Shown piece by piece: positions 51,122-60,075 of a DNA stretch of 64,000 nt. The first letter of the stretch is position 1. Every line of letters starts with the position of its first letter. The notes below the pieces were generated by a model. The model made no database searches. It was not told the DNA's origin and was given only the letters and a program-made list of their open reading frames with translations. Position numbers and translations under genes: made by a program. This DNA comes from Citrobacter rodentium NBRC 105723 = DSM 16636 (GTDB lineage Bacteria > Pseudomonadota > Gammaproteobacteria > Enterobacterales > Enterobacteriaceae): positions 1,488,001-1,552,000 of the forward strand of contig NZ_CP082833.1 of assembly GCF_021278985.1 (NCBI RefSeq), written 5' to 3'.

Positions 51122-52513
51122 ATGAAGAAATCGACGTTATCTTTAGCAATCGGCTTATTACTGGTGGCAAATACCGGTTTCGCTAAAACAACACTACCTA
51201 CTCTGGAACAACGGCTCGAACAACTTGAAGCCCGCCTGGAGGCCGCGGAAAACCGGGCGGCGAAAGCGGAAAATCAGGTGCAGCAATTACAGGTTCAGCA
51301 GGCGTCTGAGATCCGCGAACTTAAAGCGGCGCAGGGCAACACCCCTGTTAATAGCGAAACGGCGGCGGCGGAGACGCAGAAAAATGCCGCCACGCCGAAT
51401 CTGCGGCTTTCCGGCTACGGCGATTTGAAGATCTACGGCGACGTGGAATTCAATATGGATGCGGAAAGTAAGCGCGGCCTGCTGGCGATGACCAACGCCA
51501 ATATGGACCCTGATTCCAGCAATGAAAAATGGGATCTGAATGGTCGTATCCTGCTGGGCTTTGACGGAATGCGTAAGCTGGATAACGGCTATTTTGCGGG
51601 CTTCTCCGCGCAGCCGCTGGGTGATATGTCCGGCACCGTGGATATCGATGACGCCGTCTTCTTCTTCGGCAAAGAGAACGACTGGCAAGTGAAGGTGGGA
51701 CGCTTCGAAGCTTACGACATGTTCCCGCTGAACCAGGATACCTTCGTTGAACATTCCGGTAATACCGCCAACGATCTGTATGACGACGGCAGCGGCTATA
51801 TCTACATGATGAAAGAGGGGCGCGGACGTTCCGACGCTGGCGGTAACTTCCTCGTCAGCAAGCAGATTGATAACTGGTATTTCGAATTAAACTCCCTGCT
51901 GGAAGACGGCACTTCGCTGTTTAATGAAAACAGCTATCATGGCCGCGATATGGAACAGCAGAAAAACGTGATCTATATGCGTCCGGTTATTGCCTGGTCG
52001 AAAGATGAGTTTTCCGTTGCCGCGGCAATGGAATCGAACGTGATCAACAACGCCTACGGCTATACCAATGCGCAGGGCGATTTGGTTGATCAGTCCGACC
52101 GTACCGGTTACGGCCTGACCATGACCTGGGATGGCTTAAAAACCGACCCGGATAATGGCGTGGTGCTGAATGTGAACACCGCTTATCTTGACGCCAGCAG
52201 CGAAAAAGATTTTTCCGCCGCGGTTAACGCCCTGTGGAAGCGCTTTGAGCTGGGCTACATCTACGCGCACAACAAGATCGATGACTACTCGGGAATGGTC
52301 TGCGACAACGACTGCTGGATTAACGACGAAGGGACGTACGACATTCATACTGTCCATGCGTCTTATCAGTTCGCTAACGTGATGGATATGGAAAACTTCA
52401 ATATCTATCTCGGCGCCTATTACTCGGCGCTGGACAGCGACGGCGATGACGTCCACGGTGATGACTCTGAAGACCGCTACGGCGCCCGCGTTCGCTTTAA
52501 GTATTACTTCTGA
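51122..52513 (+). CDS. Outer-membrane porin with coiled-coil N terminus
   Basis: This 463-residue protein has a signal peptide (MKKSTLSLAIGLLLVANTGFA), then a coiled-coil or trimerisation region (TLEQRLEQLEARLEAAENRAAKAENQVQQLQVQ, residues about 26-65), a low-complexity linker, and a beta-barrel that starts LRLSGYGDLKIYGDVEFNM and ends VRFKYYF with the C-terminal Phe of porins. The layout is that of sugar-specific porins such as ScrY and RafY; RafY-type glycoporin is my best guess. The substrate is unknown. It is a single gene between the AzlCD/XRE group and the rha locus. It could serve the oligosaccharide PTS 5 kb away, but nothing shows that. Confidence 0.82.
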   Translation: MKKSTLSLAIGLLLVANTGFAKTTLPTLEQRLEQLEARLEAAENRAAKAENQVQQLQVQQASEIRELKAAQGNTPVNSETAAAETQKNAATPNLRLSGYGDLKIYGDVEFNMDAESKRGLLAMTNANMDPDSSNEKWDLNGRILLGFDGMRKLDNGYFAGFSAQPLGDMSGTVDIDDAVFFFGKENDWQVKVGRFEAYDMFPLNQDTFVEHSGNTANDLYDDGSGYIYMMKEGRGRSDAGGNFLVSKQIDNWYFELNSLLEDGTSLFNENSYHGRDMEQQKNVIYMRPVIAWSKDEFSVAAAMESNVINNAYGYTNAQGDLVDQSDRTGYGLTMTWDGLKTDPDNGVVLNVNTAYLDASSEKDFSAAVNALWKRFELGYIYAHNKIDDYSGMVCDNDCWINDEGTYDIHTVHASYQFANVMDMENFNIYLGAYYSALDSDGDDVHGDDSEDRYGARVRFKYYF

Positions 52514-52520
52514 TGCAGGC

Positions 52521-52542
52521 AGGCCCGGTGTTCACCGGGCCT
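52521..52542 (+). terminator. Hairpin after the porin gene
   Basis: GGCCCGGTGTTCACCGGGCC is a strong hairpin eight bases after the porin stop; it lacks a T run. Confidence 0.55.
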
Positions 52543-52580
52543 GGATTGAGGCATGGATAGCGGCATCTGGCCATTCGGCA

Positions 52581-52614
52581 TTGCCTGATGGCGCTGCGCT
52601 TATCAGGCCTGCGG
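52581..52614. repeat. REP palindrome
   Basis: GCCTGATGGCGCTGCGC..TTATCAGGCC lies between the convergent porin and rhaM genes. Confidence 0.75.
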
Positions 52615-52626
52615 AGCAACTCGTCG

Positions 52627-52941
52627 TTACGCCAGATAAAACACTTCTTTCAGTTCCGCGCTTACCGGACTGTTATCCGGGTTAGCGGGCATTACGTCGC
52701 GCATATACTTCCACCAGCGCTGACACACGTCGGTGTTCGCGACCGCGTTCCAGCGCTCCTCGGATTCGATCTCCACGGTGGCGAACAGCAGGTTGCGCGC
52801 CTTGTCGAGATAGATCGCATAGTGATGCGCGCCATGCGCCTTCAGCACCGCTTCCAGCTCCGGCCAGATGGGATTATGGCGACGCTGATACTCTTCGTGA
52901 TCCCCGGCGTTAACCTGCATCACGAACGCTTTGCGGATCAT
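52627..52941 (-). CDS. rhaM: L-rhamnose mutarotase
   Basis: RhaM (104 residues) interconverts the alpha and beta anomers of L-rhamnose. The sequence MIRKAFVMQVNAGDHEEYQRRHNPIWPELEAVLKAHGAHHYAIYLD with its active-site His and Tyr, and the C-terminal WWKYMRDVMPANPDNSP, match the family. The start overlaps the stop of the fucO-like gene by four bases. It is the last gene of the rha catabolic set on the minus strand. Confidence 0.95.
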   Translation of the reverse strand: MIRKAFVMQVNAGDHEEYQRRHNPIWPELEAVLKAHGAHHYAIYLDKARNLLFATVEIESEERWNAVANTDVCQRWWKYMRDVMPANPDNSPVSAELKEVFYLA

Positions 52942-54086
52942 AACGCCTCCAGATACAGTTCACGCACTTCATCGCGGCTGGCGGTGCGCGGGTTGCACGG
53001 CGCGCATGGATCGGCCAGCGCTTTATCCAGCCAGCCCTCAATATCCTCTTTGGTTACGCCGAGCTTGCTGAACCCTTCCGGAATCCCTACGCGCTTGCTG
53101 AGGGCGCGGATCGCGTTGATGGCTTCCATACTTGCCGCTTCGTCGCTCATGCCGCGGGTGTCGACGCCCATCGCTTCGGCGATGCGGGCAAAACGCGCGA
53201 CGGCGTTCGGGCGGTTAAAGTTTTCGATAATCGGCAGCAGGATGGCGTTGCACACGCCGTGCGGCAGATTATGAGTCGCGCCCGGCTGGTGCGCCAGCGC
53301 ATGAACCAGCCCCAGACCGGCGCTGTTAAACGCCATCCCCGCCAGATACTGACCAAACGCCATCTGCTCGCGGGCTTCCATGTTCTGGCCGTCATCGACT
53401 GCTTTCGGCAGCCACAGGTTAATCAGGCGAATGGCTTCCAGCGCGTTGGCGTCGGTCAGCGGGTGCGCGCCGACAGAGACATACGCTTCCACCGCGTGGG
53501 TCAACGCGTCCATACCGGTTGCCGCAGTTACGGACGGCGGAATATTGAGCATTACGCTGGCATCGTCGACGGCGATATCCGGGATGATATTCGGGTCGAT
53601 GATCACTTCTTTCACCTGACGTTCGGAGTCGATAATCACTGCGTTACTGGTCATTTCCGCCGCCGTGCCGGCGGTGGTGTTAATCGCCACCAACGGTACG
53701 CCCGGATTTTTCACCTTGCCGACGCCGGAGTAGGCGGTGGACGGCGCCGGGTTGGCGGTGAGAATTTTCACCGCTTTCGCAGTGTCGATCGGGCTGCCGC
53801 CGCCAAACGCGATGATGTAGTCGCAGTTCGCCGCCTGGTACGCCGCATAGCCTTTTTGCACCAGCGCTTCGGTCGGGTTCGGGAAGACCTCATCAAACAG
53901 GTGATAAGCCATCTGATGCGCGTCCAGCGCGGTAAACAGGCTGTCGAGCAGCCCCAGCTTCACCAGTTGACCGTCGGTGACGATCAGCGCCTTGCCCCAC
54001 TGCTTATTGGCGACCAGATTCACCATATCGCCAATCGCCCCTGCGCCGTGCAGACTGATTTTCGGAAGTGCCAGCATAAAGCTCAT
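52938..54086 (-). CDS. fucO: Lactaldehyde reductase (FucO-like) in the rha locus
   Basis: This 382-residue iron-containing alcohol dehydrogenase resembles FucO, which reduces L-lactaldehyde from rhamnose or fucose breakdown to 1,2-propanediol under anaerobic conditions. The nucleotide site is FGGGSPIDTAKAVKI; the iron-binding segment is ATGMDALTHAVEAYVSVGAHPLTDANALEAIRL followed by GLVHALAHQPGATHNLPHGVCNAILLP with the metal His residues. E. coli K-12 has fucO only in the fuc operon; here a copy lies between rhaD and rhaM. Confidence 0.92.
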   Translation of the reverse strand: MSFMLALPKISLHGAGAIGDMVNLVANKQWGKALIVTDGQLVKLGLLDSLFTALDAHQMAYHLFDEVFPNPTEALVQKGYAAYQAANCDYIIAFGGGSPIDTAKAVKILTANPAPSTAYSGVGKVKNPGVPLVAINTTAGTAAEMTSNAVIIDSERQVKEVIIDPNIIPDIAVDDASVMLNIPPSVTAATGMDALTHAVEAYVSVGAHPLTDANALEAIRLINLWLPKAVDDGQNMEAREQMAFGQYLAGMAFNSAGLGLVHALAHQPGATHNLPHGVCNAILLPIIENFNRPNAVARFARIAEAMGVDTRGMSDEAASMEAINAIRALSKRVGIPEGFSKLGVTKEDIEGWLDKALADPCAPCNPRTASRDEVRELYLEAL

Positions 54087-54299
54087 GTTATTCTCCTTAA
54101 TTACGATGAAATTATGTCCGGCGGCGCAGCGCTTGCACGGCGCCGGAACCGCCAGAAATATTGATTCCGCTCAGTACCATACAGGCTGCCACGACCTGCC
54201 ATTTAAAACCGTTAGCCACATCGATATATGCGAGATCCACATATTGCCGCTCCGGCGAAGGCGTCAGAGCGGCAACGGTGAGCGGGGCGGGTGTGGGTA

Positions 54300-55127
54300 T
54301 TAATACAGATCCAGTGCGCTGGCGAGCGGGGTGACGCTAAAGCGTTTACCCAGCGCGATCAGTTCATCACGGCTGATGGTCTGCTTCATGCCGCCCATCG
54401 ACAGCACTTTCACCAGCACTTCCGCCGATTTTTCGGCGGTGTCGATCAGGCCAAACGCTTCATCCAGCGTCGGGCCGCTGCCAAAGACGCCGTGGAACGG
54501 CCACAGCACCAGCGAATGCTTTTGCATTTCCCGGGCGGTCGCCTGGCCGATCTCGTCGGTGCCCGGCACCATCCACGGCAGGATGCCGACGCCGTCCGGG
54601 AACACCACCAGGCACTCGGTGCTGCCTTCCCACAGTTTGCGGGTGATGAGATCGGTGCTGTTTTCCAGCACGTAGGTCAGAGCGATCAGGTTGGTGGCGT
54701 GGCAGTGCATGATCACCCGATCTTTGCCGTTGGTCGCTTTGATGCGTTCGCAGTGGGAGAGGAAGTGCGCCGGCAACTCAGAAGTTGGCACCGCTTCGTG
54801 GGTCAGTCCCCATAAAATGTGATAGCCCGCGCCGTCGCTGTCTACTTTCACCACGCCTAAATTGGCCGCCGGGTCGAGCTGCACGTTGCGGAAGAATTTA
54901 CCGGAACCGGTGACGATAAACGGCGTGTTGGCCAGCTGCGGCATCGGCTGGCTCAGGGCGATATAGCGCGGCGCCGGGTGGAAATCCGCGCCGTATGGCG
55001 CAATGTCCGCCTCGTCGAGGCGCAGCGTCAGGTTGCCGCCGTTGCGCTCGTCCCAGCCCTTCAGCCAGGCGTCGGAAGTGGCTTTGATCATTCCCTGAAC
55101 AAACCAGGAAGTGGTAATACTTTGCAT
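54300..55127 (-). CDS. rhaD: Rhamnulose-1-phosphate aldolase
   Basis: RhaD (275 residues) is a class II zinc aldolase that splits L-rhamnulose 1-phosphate into dihydroxyacetone phosphate and L-lactaldehyde. The zinc ligands are in VIMHCHATNLIAL (two His) and ILWGLTHEAVPTSE-type segments with a further His, and the N terminus MQSITTSWFVQGMIKATSDAWLKGWDERNGGNLTLRL is conserved. It follows rhaA after 109 bases that contain REP elements. Confidence 0.96.
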   Translation of the reverse strand: MQSITTSWFVQGMIKATSDAWLKGWDERNGGNLTLRLDEADIAPYGADFHPAPRYIALSQPMPQLANTPFIVTGSGKFFRNVQLDPAANLGVVKVDSDGAGYHILWGLTHEAVPTSELPAHFLSHCERIKATNGKDRVIMHCHATNLIALTYVLENSTDLITRKLWEGSTECLVVFPDGVGILPWMVPGTDEIGQATAREMQKHSLVLWPFHGVFGSGPTLDEAFGLIDTAEKSAEVLVKVLSMGGMKQTISRDELIALGKRFSVTPLASALDLY

Positions 55128-55148
55128 ATTTTATACCTGTCTCATTGA

Positions 55149-55229
55149 ATGCCCGATGGCGCTGCGCTTATCGGGCCTACGGTGTGCATCATTCCTGTAG
55201 GCCGGATAAGGTGAAGCCGCCATCCGGCA
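55149..55229. repeat. REP pair between rhaA and rhaD
   Basis: GCCCGATGGCGCTGCGC..TTATCGGGCC and the inverted TAGGCCGGATAAGGTGAAGCC..GCCATCCGGC are two REP units within the rha operon. Similar REPs are known to stabilise upstream mRNA. Confidence 0.8.
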
Positions 55230-55236
55230 AAAAGGG

Positions 55237-56496
55237 TTAGCTACGTTTGCTCAGAATCTCTTTTTCATACGCGCGCACGCTCTCCAGCCACTGGCTGCCG
55301 GCTGGCGCGTCGTGACGCTGGCAGTACATTTCCCACACCGCCTGCCACGGCAGGGATTTCTGCTCTTCCAGCAGCGCCAGTCGCGCGGTGTAATCGCCGC
55401 TGGCTTCCAGTTGACGCAGTTGCTCCGTCGGCTCCAGCAGGGCGCGCAGCAGCGCTTTTTTCATGTTACGGGTGCCGATGACCCACGCCGCGATGCGGTT
55501 AATGGAGGCGTCGAAGAAGTCGAGGCCGATATGCACGCGGTCGAACAGTTTATGGCGCACAATCTCGCTGGCGATCGCCTGGGTTTCGTCGTCCAGCAGC
55601 ACCACGTGGTCGCTGTCCCAACGCACCGGACGGCTGACGTGCAGCAGCAGGCGCGGCACATAAAGCATCGCGCTTGAGATCTTGTCGGAGATCACTTCGG
55701 TCGGATGGAAGTGTCCGGCATCGAGGCACAGCGCGGTCTGGCGGCTGGTGGCGTAACCCATATAGAACTCGTTGGAGCCGACGGTGTAGCTTTCCGCGCC
55801 GATGCCGAACAGTTTGCTTTCCACGGCATCGATGTGATGCGCCGGGTTCAGCTTCTCGCTGATCACCTCATCCAGCGCTTCCAGCAGACGCTGGCGCGGC
55901 GCCAGGCGGTCAACGGTGAGATCTTTCATGCCGTCCGGGATCCAGATATTCATCACCGACGGCGTGCCCAGCTGTTCGCCAAAATAGGCGGAAACGCGGC
56001 GGCTGGCTTTGCAGTGATCGATCCAGAACTGACGGATTTTGTCGTCGGCATGGGAAAGGGTGAAGCCGTCCGCGCTCAGCGGATGCGAGAAGCAGGACGG
56101 GTTAAAATCCAGCCCAAGCTGGTTAGCCTTTGCCCACTCCACCCAGTTCTTAAAGTGCTCCGGCTTGATCTGGTCGCGGGAAACCGGGGTATCCGACTCC
56201 AGATAGATAGCGTGCAGGTTAAGGCGTTTCGGCCCCGGGATCAGGCTCAGGGCCTGCTCCAGATCGGCGCGCAGTTCCGCGGCGTTACGCGCTTTGCCCG
56301 GATAGTTGCCCGTCGCCTGAATGCCGCCGGTAAGTGAACCCTCCGGGTTTTCAAATCCGGCGACATCATCGCCCTGCCAGCAGTGCATCGATACCGGCAG
56401 ACGATCGAGCTGGCGCAGCGCCTCCTCGACATCAATACCTACTGCGGCAAAACGTTGTTTCGCCAGTTCCCAGGCTTGTTCCAGTTGAGTGGTCAT
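55237..56496 (-). CDS. rhaA: L-rhamnose isomerase
   Basis: RhaA (419 residues, same as E. coli) converts L-rhamnose to L-rhamnulose. It is a TIM-barrel metalloenzyme; conserved metal-site blocks include HAIYLESDTPVSRDQIKPEHF, GLDFNPSCFSHPLSADGFTLSH, ESKLFGIGAESYTVGSNEFYMGYA, LDAGHFHPTEVISDKIS and DSDHVVLLDDETQAIA. The start MTTQLEQAWELAKQRF at 56496 is the conserved one. The start lies within four bases of the rhaB stop, so the two are coupled. Confidence 0.97.
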   Translation of the reverse strand: MTTQLEQAWELAKQRFAAVGIDVEEALRQLDRLPVSMHCWQGDDVAGFENPEGSLTGGIQATGNYPGKARNAAELRADLEQALSLIPGPKRLNLHAIYLESDTPVSRDQIKPEHFKNWVEWAKANQLGLDFNPSCFSHPLSADGFTLSHADDKIRQFWIDHCKASRRVSAYFGEQLGTPSVMNIWIPDGMKDLTVDRLAPRQRLLEALDEVISEKLNPAHHIDAVESKLFGIGAESYTVGSNEFYMGYATSRQTALCLDAGHFHPTEVISDKISSAMLYVPRLLLHVSRPVRWDSDHVVLLDDETQAIASEIVRHKLFDRVHIGLDFFDASINRIAAWVIGTRNMKKALLRALLEPTEQLRQLEASGDYTARLALLEEQKSLPWQAVWEMYCQRHDAPAGSQWLESVRAYEKEILSKRS

Positions 56497-57962
56497 GCGC
56501 AAAGCTCCTTTGTCTGTCGTTTTGAGCGAAACTGCGCCACATAGCGGGCAATTTCACTGTCTGGATTAGGGGTAAACGTCGTCAGGTTGTAATTGGCGGT
56601 GACCACCTGACGGAATTCATCGACGTTGTTCAGTTCGTCCAGAGTCATCAGTTGAATGCCGATATTGCCGAGCGTAGAGGCCTCGATCGGCCCGGCCATC
56701 ACGCGGATACCGCAGGCGTCGGCGCACAGCTGGTTGAGCAGGGCGTTCTGGCAGCCGCCGCCGACGATGTGTAACTGGGTAAAGGCTTCGCCGCGCAGGC
56801 TCGCCAGTTCGCCCAGCACATCGGCATACAGCAGCGCCAGGCTGTCGAAAATGCAGCGCGCCAGCTCCGCGTCGCTGGCAGGCACAGGCTGGCCGGATTC
56901 ACGGCAGGCGGCCTGAATTTCGGCGCACATATCGTCAGGGTTGATGAAGCGGTCGTCGTTGGGGTTGATCAGGAAGCGGCAGGCTGCAAGCGACTGCGTT
57001 TTTGCGATCAGCGCCGGCAGGTCGGTGACCTGGCGCTCTTTCAGCACCCGCTGGAGCAGCCACAGCCCCATAATATTTTTCAGCACCCGATAGCGGCCTT
57101 CCGCGCCGCCTTCGTTGGTGATGTTGGCCGCCAGCGCCGCGTCGTTGGTGTACGGCGTCAGGCTTTCAAAACCCATCAGCGACCAGGTGCCGGAAGAGAG
57201 GTAGGCGCTGTGCTTATTCGCCAGCGGCGAGGCGATAACCGCGCTGGCGGTATCGTGGCTGGCGACGGCGACCACCGGGATCTGATTTTTTTGCGGGCAG
57301 ATCCAGTAGCCGATCACATTGCCGGGATGCGCAGGGCGGCCAAACCAGGCTTTATCCGCGCCGGTCCACGCCAGCAGGGTATCGTCCCAGTCGTCGCTGT
57401 TGATATTGACCAGTTGCGTGGTGGTGGCGTTGGTGTATTCCCAGTTCATTTCGCCGGTCAGGCGATAGCTGAAATAGTCAGGGATCAGCAGGGCATGGGC
57501 CACCTGCGACGCCAGCTCCGGCTGCTGTTCGACCAGCGCGCGCAGCTGGTACAGCGTATTGAACGGCAGAAACTGGATCCCGCTGCGCTGATAGATATTG
57601 GCTTTGCCGAGCTGTTTTTGCGCCTGCGGCATAATGCCCGTGGTGCGGCTGTCGCGATAGGACACCGGCAGCCCGACGCGCTGGCCCTGCTTATCCAGCA
57701 GAACAAAGTCCACGCCCCAGGTATCAATGCCGATGCTGTCGATGCGAATGCCTTCATCGCAGACCTTTTCCAGCCCGAGGCGAATGGCGTCTTCAAGGCT
57801 GTCGACGTCCCACGTATCGAAACCATCCTGTTTTTGCAGGCAGTTCACGAAGCGGTGGATTTCACGCAGCGTCAGGGTGCGGTGTTCACTGTCGTAGCGC
57901 GCCAGCATTACGCGGCCGCTGGATGCGCCGAGATCGACAGCCACACAATGGCGAAAAGTCAT
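56493..57962 (-). CDS. rhaB: Rhamnulokinase
   Basis: RhaB (489 residues) phosphorylates L-rhamnulose at C1. It belongs to the FGGY kinase family: the N-terminal phosphate loop is VAVDLGASSGRVMLARYD, and the second family segment includes GIDTWGVDFVLLDKQGQRVG and AYLSSGTWSLMGFES. The catalytic Asp is in VASHDTASAVI, and IVGGGCQNALLNQLCADACG is the adenosine motif. It is the first gene of the rhaBAD operon. Confidence 0.97.
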   Translation of the reverse strand: MTFRHCVAVDLGASSGRVMLARYDSEHRTLTLREIHRFVNCLQKQDGFDTWDVDSLEDAIRLGLEKVCDEGIRIDSIGIDTWGVDFVLLDKQGQRVGLPVSYRDSRTTGIMPQAQKQLGKANIYQRSGIQFLPFNTLYQLRALVEQQPELASQVAHALLIPDYFSYRLTGEMNWEYTNATTTQLVNINSDDWDDTLLAWTGADKAWFGRPAHPGNVIGYWICPQKNQIPVVAVASHDTASAVIASPLANKHSAYLSSGTWSLMGFESLTPYTNDAALAANITNEGGAEGRYRVLKNIMGLWLLQRVLKERQVTDLPALIAKTQSLAACRFLINPNDDRFINPDDMCAEIQAACRESGQPVPASDAELARCIFDSLALLYADVLGELASLRGEAFTQLHIVGGGCQNALLNQLCADACGIRVMAGPIEASTLGNIGIQLMTLDELNNVDEFRQVVTANYNLTTFTPNPDSEIARYVAQFRSKRQTKELCA

Positions 57963-58264
57963 AGCGAGGTCCTTCTGAGTTTCATTAGGCCCAGTCTAAA
58001 AAACCTCGCTCTGGCGCACCTTCTCGTAACTGACAGGCAAAATTAGCCGCTGGCAAGAAAGCAAAGGTGAACGTGATAACGTTCACAGTTTCCGGTAAAA
58101 CGCCTCAAAATAGTGGATGTGACGGCGACCGCAATTCCTGATCTTTCCCGCCCTTTCTTGAAAAATCGACGCTGTTTGCACGGTTTCAGGTCAAAAATTT
58201 AAGGTGAGGTTGATAACCCTTAATTACTATTTTGCCATGTTCATTACATCCGGAAGGGATCATC
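57963..58264. promoter_or_regulatory. rhaBAD/rhaSR divergent control region
   Basis: The 302-base gap between rhaB and rhaS carries the divergent promoters. On the minus strand TTTTTTAGACTGG contains the rhaBAD -10. Upstream, CTTTCTTGCCAGC and TTTTGCCTGTCAGTTA (58027-58062) resemble the two RhaS half-sites. On the rhaS side CTTTCTTGAAAAATC near 58150 resembles a RhaR half-site. These are assigned by similarity of position and sequence to E. coli. Confidence 0.8.
58071..58088. promoter_or_regulatory. CRP site in the rhaBAD/rhaSR region
   Basis: CGTGA-TAACGT-TCACA matches the CRP consensus TGTGA-N6-TCACA at nine of ten positions and is placed just upstream of the RhaS sites, as in E. coli. Confidence 0.85.
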
Positions 58265-59101
58265 ATGACCGTATTGCACAGCGTGGATTTTTTCCCATCA
58301 GGTAACGCGCCGGTTGCCATTGAGCCCCGGCTGCCGCAGTCTGCCTTTCCGGAGCATCATCATGATTTTCATGAAATTGTGATTGTGGAACATGGCACCG
58401 GCATTCACGTTTTTAACGGCCAGCCCTATACCATTAGCGGCGGCACGGTGTGCTTTGTTCGCGACCACGATCGGCACTTATATGAACATACCGACAATCT
58501 GTGTCTGACTAACGTGCTCTATCGCTCGCCCGATGCGTTTCAGTTTCTCTCCGGGTTGAATCAGCTGCTTCCCCAGGAGCGGGACGGCATGTACCCCTCG
58601 CACTGGCGGGTAAACCAAAGCGCGCTGGCGCAGGTACGCCAGCTGGTGGCGCAGATGGAGCAGAACGACGATGAGATGGATCTTCCCGCGCTGGCGAACC
58701 GCGAAATTCTGTTTATGCAGCTGCTGGTATTGTTGCGCAGAAGCAGCCTGATGGAGGGGGCGGAAAACAACGATGCGCGGCTGAATCAGCTGATGGCCTG
58801 GCTGGAGGATCATTTCGCCGAGGAGATCTGCTGGGAGGCGCTGGCCGAGCGGTTTTCGCTTTCCCTGCGCACGCTGCACCGCCAGCTCAAGCAACATACC
58901 GGATTAACCCCGCAGCGCTATCTGAATCGCCTGCGTCTGATTAAAGCCCGCCACCTGCTGCGTCACAGCGATGAAAGCGTCACCGAGATCGCTTATCACT
59001 GCGGTTTTGGCGACAGTAACCACTTTTCGACGCTTTTTCGCCGGGAATTTAACTGGTCCCCGCGCGATATCCGTCAGGGGCGCGATGCGTTGCTCCAGTA
59101 A
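58265..59101 (+). CDS. rhaS: Rhamnose activator RhaS (AraC family)
   Basis: RhaS (278 residues) activates rhaBAD and rhaT when bound to L-rhamnose. It has the N-terminal cupin-type sensor (FPEHHHDFHEIVIVEHGTGIHVFNGQPYTISGGTVCFVRDHDRHLYEHTDNLCLTNVLYR) and two C-terminal helix-turn-helix motifs (LAERFSLSLRTLHRQLKQHTGLTPQRYLNRLRL and VTEIAYHCGFGDSNHFSTLFRREFNWSPRDIRQ). The start MTVLHSVDFFPSG at 58265 follows GGAAGG; the reading frame is open 11 codons further. It is 122 bases upstream of rhaR. Confidence 0.96.
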   Translation: MTVLHSVDFFPSGNAPVAIEPRLPQSAFPEHHHDFHEIVIVEHGTGIHVFNGQPYTISGGTVCFVRDHDRHLYEHTDNLCLTNVLYRSPDAFQFLSGLNQLLPQERDGMYPSHWRVNQSALAQVRQLVAQMEQNDDEMDLPALANREILFMQLLVLLRRSSLMEGAENNDARLNQLMAWLEDHFAEEICWEALAERFSLSLRTLHRQLKQHTGLTPQRYLNRLRLIKARHLLRHSDESVTEIAYHCGFGDSNHFSTLFRREFNWSPRDIRQGRDALLQ

Positions 59102-59156
59102 CGCGAAAGCTATCACCGTTTTTTGCCGCCAGTTTGCTGATAATCACTCCCTTGAA

Positions 59157-59203
59157 TGCCGGATGGCGTTCTGTAGGCCGGATAAGCGTAGCGCCATCCG
59201 GCA
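59157..59203. repeat. REP pair between rhaS and rhaR
   Basis: GCCGGATGGCGTTCTGTAGG is followed by GCCGGATAAGCGTAGCGCC..ATCCGGC. The unit separates rhaS from rhaR; E. coli K-12 has a much smaller gap here. Confidence 0.8.
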
Positions 59204-59223
59204 GATATTCAGGTTGAGGTAAC

Positions 59224-60075
59224 GTGGTGGCGAATCAGCTGGTCCTGTTAAAAAAAGATTTCTTTGCCGGTGACGAACAGGCCGTCGCCGTCGCCGATCG
59301 CTATCCGCAAAACGTGTTTGCGGAACATACGCATGAGTTTTGTGAACTGGTGATGGTCTGGCGGGGTAACGGACTGCATGTGCTGAACGATCGCCCCTAC
59401 CGTATTACCCGCGGCGATCTGTTTTACATTCGCGCCGAAGATAAACACTCCTACACCTCCGTTAACGATCTGGTTTTGCAGAACATTATTTACTGCCCGG
59501 AACGCCTGAAGCTCAACGTTGACTGGAAGGCGGTAATACCGGGCTTTAACGGCGCGACAAGGCAGGCGCACTGGCGGCTCGGCAGCACCGGCATGGCCCA
59601 GGCGCGGCAGGTGATCGGCCAACTGGAGCATGAAAGCAACCAGCGCGAGCCGCTCGCCAACGACATGGCGGAACTGCTTTTCGCCCAACTGGCGTTGACG
59701 CTGAAGCGCTATCGCTACGCCACAGACAACCTGCCGGCGACCTCCAGCGAAACGCTGCTTGATAAACTGATCACCGCGCTGGCAGGCAGCCTTGAGCGCG
59801 CCTTTGCGCTGGATAAATTTTGCGATCGGGAAGGGTGCAGCGAACGCGTATTGCGACAGCAGTTCCGCAATCAGACCGGCATGACTATCAACCAGTATCA
59901 GCGGCAGGTGCGTATCTGTCATGCGCAGTATTTACTGCAGCACAGTCGGCTGATGATCAGTGAAATTTCCATGCAGTGCGGTTTTGAGGACAGTAATTAC
60001 TTTTCCGTGGTGTTCACCAGGGAAACCGGGATGACGCCCAGTCAGTGGCGTCATCTCAGTCATCAGAGCAATTAG
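59224..60075 (+). CDS. rhaR: Rhamnose regulator RhaR (AraC family)
   Basis: RhaR (about 282 residues) activates rhaSR in response to L-rhamnose. The sensor domain has FAEHTHEFCELVMVWRGNGLHVLNDRPYRITRGDLFYIRAEDKHSY, and the C-terminal helix-turn-helix pair is FCDREGCSERVLRQQFRNQTGMTINQYQRQVRICHAQYLL and ISEISMQCGFEDSNYFSVVFTRETGMTPSQWR. There is no ATG start: GTG at 59224 and GTG at 59227 are the candidates after GAGGT (59216-59220). Its stop overlaps that of the convergent rhaT gene. Confidence 0.95.
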   Translation: MVANQLVLLKKDFFAGDEQAVAVADRYPQNVFAEHTHEFCELVMVWRGNGLHVLNDRPYRITRGDLFYIRAEDKHSYTSVNDLVLQNIIYCPERLKLNVDWKAVIPGFNGATRQAHWRLGSTGMAQARQVIGQLEHESNQREPLANDMAELLFAQLALTLKRYRYATDNLPATSSETLLDKLITALAGSLERAFALDKFCDREGCSERVLRQQFRNQTGMTINQYQRQVRICHAQYLLQHSRLMISEISMQCGFEDSNYFSVVFTRETGMTPSQWRHLSHQSN

